From the NCBI GenBank assembly GCA_039030555.1, contig JBCCDY010000002.1, positions 327,625 to 391,624 of the forward strand: a stretch of DNA of 64,000 nucleotides, written 5' to 3'. Both the position numbers and the translations under genes were made by a program. This DNA comes from JBCCDY01 sp039030555 (lineage in GTDB: Bacteria; Bacteroidota; Bacteroidia; Cytophagales; Cyclobacteriaceae). Shown in pieces: positions 60,399 through 64,000 of this stretch. Under the pieces are notes generated by a model that made no database searches, was not told where the DNA came from, and saw only the letters and a list, made by a program, of their open reading frames with translations. The stretch's first letter is position 1; every line of letters begins with the position of its first letter.

Positions 60399-62801
60399 AT
60401 GATTTACCAATACTTAAATGCTGCTTTCAGATTCTTTAAGAAGAAATGGGCTTTAAGCTCTTTAAACATTGTTATTTTTGGGATAGGTATTGCAGCTAGT
60501 GTTCTTATCTTAAGAAAGATCAGCTATGAATACAGTTACGATAAATTCAATGTCAATCACGAAAATATCTACAGGGTTAGTCACGATCATTATTATCCCT
60601 ATGATGCGTATCAAAGTTCAACGGCTACTTCATTTTACCCTTTAGGTCAAGAACTGAAAGAACAATATCCGGAGGTAAAAGAATTTGCCAAAGTCACCTC
60701 AAAAATCACCAATAGCACCGTTAAGGTGGGTGATAATACTTTCCGGGAAGATGATGTATACGTAATAAACCCATCGTTTTTCAATGTATTCACCATAGAA
60801 ATGATCAATGGTGACACTTCAAATGTGGAAAGGTTTGATGTTTTTTTATCAGAATCTTTAGCCACCAAATTATTCGGAGAAACTAACCCTGTTGGAGAGT
60901 CTCTTGATTTATGGGACGGTAATATAGTCAGGGTTAAAGGGGTTTATAAAGATGTACCGGAAAACTCGCATTTCCGGTATGATCTTTTAGCTGTAACATT
61001 ACATGATAGAGAGCGTAACAATTGGCAAAACTACGGCTATCATACCTACATTGTTCTTAATGATGGGATCAACTCAGCAGAGTTCGAAGAAAAGCTAGTG
61101 TCGTTTAGTAAAGAGTTTTCAAAGCTATCTGATGAACAAAGCAATGTCGACTACCGGTGGGAGATAAAATTACAACCTCTAACCAGCATACATTTGAAAT
61201 CAAACCTGGATTTTGAGCATGAGGTTAACGGTGATTTACAAAGTGTAAATCTGTTGATTATTATAGGAGTTTTCATCATTATCATTTCCTGTTTCAATTT
61301 CGTAAACCTGACGAACTCGATGTATGCCAAGCGATTTTCGGAGTTTTTTCTTAGAAAAATACACGGAGCATCTTTGGCTAATCTCCTAAAACAATATGCT
61401 TTTGAGTCTTTTATACTCCTCCTTATAGGTTTATCTGTGGGAGCTTTAATTTTGTTTGCACTACCTTATTTTAGTGGTTATTCCATCAATTTAAGTTCGC
61501 AGACCGAGTGGTTTTATTGGGGTTTGTTAATCATAATATCCATATGCCTGATTATATCGGTAATACTTCCTTCTTCAGGTTTTGCTCTTATTAACCCTCT
61601 AAAATTCACTAAGGGACAAGATTCATCCAACTCCTTGATCAAAGGCCTGGGGAAATCATTAATTGTGGTGCAGTTTATTATTTCATTCATTTTAATTGCA
61701 GGGGCCATTACTATAAATGAACAACTGGATTTCATCATCAAAAAGAATCCGGGTATCAATGTTTCTGATGTTGTTACAGTAGATTTTCCGGGACTATACT
61801 ACCCAGAGCAAGAAGGGGATTTGAATAAAATGAAGTTTGATTTAGAAAAACAGGCAGGTATTCAAAACGTATCTTTTTCAGGTTCTGTTCCTGGTAGGGG
61901 ATTTAATAATGATGCTTCCTTTCGATTTGTTGAAGATCCAAGTGATAAATCAAAGCTCAACTACCTTCTGTTTGTCACTCCTGAATATTTTGACACCTAT
62001 GAGCTTGAAATTCTGGAAGGAAAAGTATTCGATGGGCGATCGGACGATTCCTTATCCATCGTAATAAATGAGACAATGGCGACGGAATTGGGTGTTGAAA
62101 ATTACAGCGACTTAATCGGAAGAAAAGTTGTAATGCCCTATGGCACGGTGTATAGTGATTTTGAAATAGTAGGAATCGCTAAAGACTATTATCATGAGTC
62201 TCTAAAAGAAAATATTGTTTCCTGTGCGTTTGTATCCATGCAATATGGGGGATACGTCAATAAATTGGCGATAAGGTTAAATGATTCTGACCTTGCAGCC
62301 AGACAGGAATCTATAGCTGCCGTAAAGAAAACCTTTAATGACCTCTTTACACATACTTTCGAAACATCTCTGGTAGAAGAAAACTACTCAGGTCAGTTCA
62401 ACTCTTATGCTGATTTCTCTAATTTAATTAAAGCTTTATCTGTTTTAGCCATATTTATGGCAGGCGTTGGCCTCTTTGGGCTTGCGTCTAACGAAACAGC
62501 AAAAAGAACCAAGGAGGTAGCCATAAGAAAAGTAAACGGAGCGAGAATTCTCGATATCTACGTTTTATTCTTGAAGTATTTTGTAAAGTTAATTGGCTTA
62601 GCTTTTATTATTTCATTACCGGTTAGTCTTTACTTTGTTGATGATTGGCTAAATAACTTTGCTGTTAAGTTAGAAATAGGAGCTTGGTTTATAGCTCCGC
62701 AGATTCTGATAATAACTATAGTAGGATTTATTTCGATTAGTTATTATCTGATTAAAGCAGCATCTCAAAACCCGATTATTATATTGAGGAATAAAGAATA
62801 A
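60399..62801 (+). CDS. FtsX/MacB-type ABC permease, array copy 8 (divergent)
   Basis: 800 residues with the same double-module plan, but the most diverged copy. The start MIYQYLNAAFRFFKKK lacks the RNY motif of the others. The first coupling motif is degenerate (FSEFFLRKIHGAS, about 310) and the second changed (TKEVAIRKVNGAR, about 705). The end is NPIIILRNKE instead of NPVxSLR. The first FtsX core has lost the usual NLATA/NLSTA stretch (FNFVNLTNSMYAKR). It may couple less well to the ATPase, or have a regulatory role; both are guesses. A terminator hairpin follows at 62823. Confidence 0.88.
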   Translation: MIYQYLNAAFRFFKKKWALSSLNIVIFGIGIAASVLILRKISYEYSYDKFNVNHENIYRVSHDHYYPYDAYQSSTATSFYPLGQELKEQYPEVKEFAKVTSKITNSTVKVGDNTFREDDVYVINPSFFNVFTIEMINGDTSNVERFDVFLSESLATKLFGETNPVGESLDLWDGNIVRVKGVYKDVPENSHFRYDLLAVTLHDRERNNWQNYGYHTYIVLNDGINSAEFEEKLVSFSKEFSKLSDEQSNVDYRWEIKLQPLTSIHLKSNLDFEHEVNGDLQSVNLLIIIGVFIIIISCFNFVNLTNSMYAKRFSEFFLRKIHGASLANLLKQYAFESFILLLIGLSVGALILFALPYFSGYSINLSSQTEWFYWGLLIIISICLIISVILPSSGFALINPLKFTKGQDSSNSLIKGLGKSLIVVQFIISFILIAGAITINEQLDFIIKKNPGINVSDVVTVDFPGLYYPEQEGDLNKMKFDLEKQAGIQNVSFSGSVPGRGFNNDASFRFVEDPSDKSKLNYLLFVTPEYFDTYELEILEGKVFDGRSDDSLSIVINETMATELGVENYSDLIGRKVVMPYGTVYSDFEIVGIAKDYYHESLKENIVSCAFVSMQYGGYVNKLAIRLNDSDLAARQESIAAVKKTFNDLFTHTFETSLVEENYSGQFNSYADFSNLIKALSVLAIFMAGVGLFGLASNETAKRTKEVAIRKVNGARILDIYVLFLKYFVKLIGLAFIISLPVSLYFVDDWLNNFAVKLEIGAWFIAPQILIITIVGFISISYYLIKAASQNPIIILRNKE

Positions 62802-62822
62802 TGCTATAATTTATATTTCCTC

Positions 62823-62856
62823 TCTTTCTCAGGGACTATAAAGTCCTTGAGAAAGA
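62823..62856 (+). terminator. Terminator hairpin at the end of the exporter array
   Basis: A 15-bp stem (62823-62837 with 62842-62856) containing one G-T pair and an ATAA loop, 21 bases after the copy 8 stop. An AT-rich stretch (ATATTAATTTT) follows. It marks the end of the array transcript. Confidence 0.75.
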
Positions 62857-62938
62857 ATATTAATTTTAAGCAAAACCGTATGTAGTGTCACTCTGGTGTC
62901 CATTAAGTACCCATGATACCCCGCACGTTAGCCAGACA

Positions 62939-63787
62939 TCAAAGTAGATAACTCAGATGTACACCAAATACAGCATCTATACTTGGATTTGCTGGCCCGC
63001 TTACTGGTACCTTTACATTTAAGCCAGGCCTAAACTTATTTAAGGTTGCACTTACTGTAAGCCCAAGAAGCGTATTGAATCTTTCATCAAATTCAAGATC
63101 ACTTTCCGATAAAATACCTTGTGTTTGAAAACCTCCTAATACAGTTACTTTTTCATTATCGTAACCCGCCTGAAAACCAAGGTCCAGTAAAAGCTCCGAA
63201 TCATCCTGCTCAAAAAAATCATCATTTTCTGTTAAAATACCAAGATCCAGGCCTCCTCTTCCGCGAAAAGAAAACCCATTTCCGGATTGTATATAATTTA
63301 ATTTGGCATCAATCCAAAACACATCCTGAGTAAAGCTTTGGATTTGAGCATAATCGGATAAAAGGCCTATGCCAGCAGCGTCGCCGTCAAAAAAATCATC
63401 ACCAGTTGAATTGGTTGGAAGGTGTACACCAAGTTCTCCGAAAAAACCATTAGATAAGTTTCCAATTTCAGTTCCTAAATAAACATTTCCTAAAATAAAT
63501 TCACCTTCAGAAGAGACGTTTCCGAAAAGGAAATCATTATCAATTCTGGCAAAAGCGGTTGGAACCTCAATCGCAATTCCAACTTTTTGTCCTACAGAAA
63601 AATTTCCGGAAATAGTAGTTCTACTAGTCGCAGTATTAAAAACATCAAATCCTTCTGGTAAAATAGGCTTAGACCACTGTATTGAGATTTTATTAAGAGA
63701 TCGCTCTTTCCAAAAGCTTTGTGCATCAGCTAAAGAAGAGCACATAAATAAAAGTAGAGTGATTGAGTAAAAATGAATCTTTTTCAT
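62939..63787 (-). CDS. Secreted, probably outer-membrane beta-barrel protein of unknown function
   Basis: 282 residues with a signal peptide (about 1-22, SLADA-Q). The mature protein is rich in short alternating beta strands with Gly turns (VGIAIEVPTAFARID, GIGLLSDYAQIQ, LGFQAGYDNEKVTVLGGF) and ends in an aromatic/hydrophobic strand (GVHLSYLL), as outer-membrane barrels do. I recognise no specific family. It is transcribed toward the array terminator and stands alone. Confidence 0.75.
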   Translation of the reverse strand: MKKIHFYSITLLLFMCSSLADAQSFWKERSLNKISIQWSKPILPEGFDVFNTATSRTTISGNFSVGQKVGIAIEVPTAFARIDNDFLFGNVSSEGEFILGNVYLGTEIGNLSNGFFGELGVHLPTNSTGDDFFDGDAAGIGLLSDYAQIQSFTQDVFWIDAKLNYIQSGNGFSFRGRGGLDLGILTENDDFFEQDDSELLLDLGFQAGYDNEKVTVLGGFQTQGILSESDLEFDERFNTLLGLTVSATLNKFRPGLNVKVPVSGPANPSIDAVFGVHLSYLL

Positions 63788-63894
63788 AGCTATAGTTTAA
63801 AATTTTTAAATATAGGTTCATTTATTTCTCTTGTATAGCTAAGTCATAGAAAATGTTAAAATCAGATTGCCCGATATCAGACAACGCTATCCGT

Positions 63895-64000
63895 TCACGG
63901 TCCGTCACCGGCTAGATATATCCCTACAAGTCGGGCCTGCGTACGGTATTCGGCGAGATCATCAAAGAGATCGCTCTTGACCGGCGTCCAGCCAGCAGCT
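63895..64000 (-). CDS. C-terminal end of an unidentified protein in GC-rich DNA (partial)
   Basis: On the minus strand an open frame enters from the right edge and ends in TGA at 63895-63897. The 34 residues begin AAGWTPVKSDLFDDLAEY and end in GIYLAGDGP. Third codon positions are often G or C. The last ~115 bases are about 58 percent G+C by my count, against roughly 40 percent elsewhere. I do not recognise the family. It may be the edge of transferred DNA, a mobile element, or foreign sequence at a contig end. Confidence 0.35.
   Translation of the reverse strand, partial: AAGWTPVKSDLFDDLAEYRTQARLVGIYLAGDGP

Overview
The window looks like a chromosomal segment of an AT-rich marine-type Bacteroidota, most likely order Cytophagales. 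I infer this from the many signal peptides ending in AQ, the lipoproteins with short lipoboxes, FISUMP, YHYH and DM13 domain proteins, an ergothioneine EgtB/EgtD pair, and large families of roughly 800-residue FtsX/MacB-type permeases. No species can be named from the sequence alone.

Layout. 1-6278 (+): end of a TetR-type regulator, then a TolC / lipoprotein adaptor / RND pump operon. 6490-11518 (-): a leftward accessory cluster with a DUF6713-like membrane protein, a TetR regulator, a small secreted protein, an AOC-barrel plus NTF2 protein, an AraC regulator, a CPBP protease pseudogene with two in-frame stops, and an alpha/beta hydrolase preceded by a perfect 24-bp palindrome. 12134-17491: ammonium transporter, a long hairpin repeat, a beta-lactamase-fold hydrolase (-), egtB-egtD, tRNA-Leu(GAG). 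17666-20388: an Ig/DM13 lipoprotein, an outer-membrane barrel and a small lipoprotein. 20445-23918: M42 peptidase, membrane-anchored MutS-like ATPase and a uracil-DNA-glycosylase-family protein. 23985-25090: a DUF6364/PIN toxin-antitoxin pair whose toxin is frameshifted at a T8 run, and crcB. 25261-33059: mostly secreted proteins and lipoproteins (VPS10/BNR, prolyl aminopeptidase-like, FISUMP, DUF6702-like, YHYH, DUF4440) and a leftward AcpH-like gene. 33060-35796 (-): NtrC-type response regulator and histidine kinase. 35974-39817: SMP-30 lipoprotein, Xre-RES toxin-antitoxin, extended pyruvate kinase-like protein. 40165-62801: one HlyD/MacA-type adaptor, one MacB-type ATPase and eight tandem double-module FtsX permeases. 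62939-63787 (-): a secreted, probably outer-membrane protein. The last ~115 bases are abruptly GC-rich.

The most interesting region is the exporter array. A good sigma-54-like promoter (TGGCA, GG-N10-GT) sits just before the adaptor gene. Upstream of it are two 14-bp direct repeats that resemble a palindrome next to the NtrC-type regulator gene 4 kb away. I infer that this two-component system controls the array. The operon is interrupted by two cassette-like segments that share 23-bp inverted ends. One carries an S23-type four-helix-bundle gene and the other carries no gene. The gaps between the later permeases hold hairpin repeats that could have helped the array expand by recombination.
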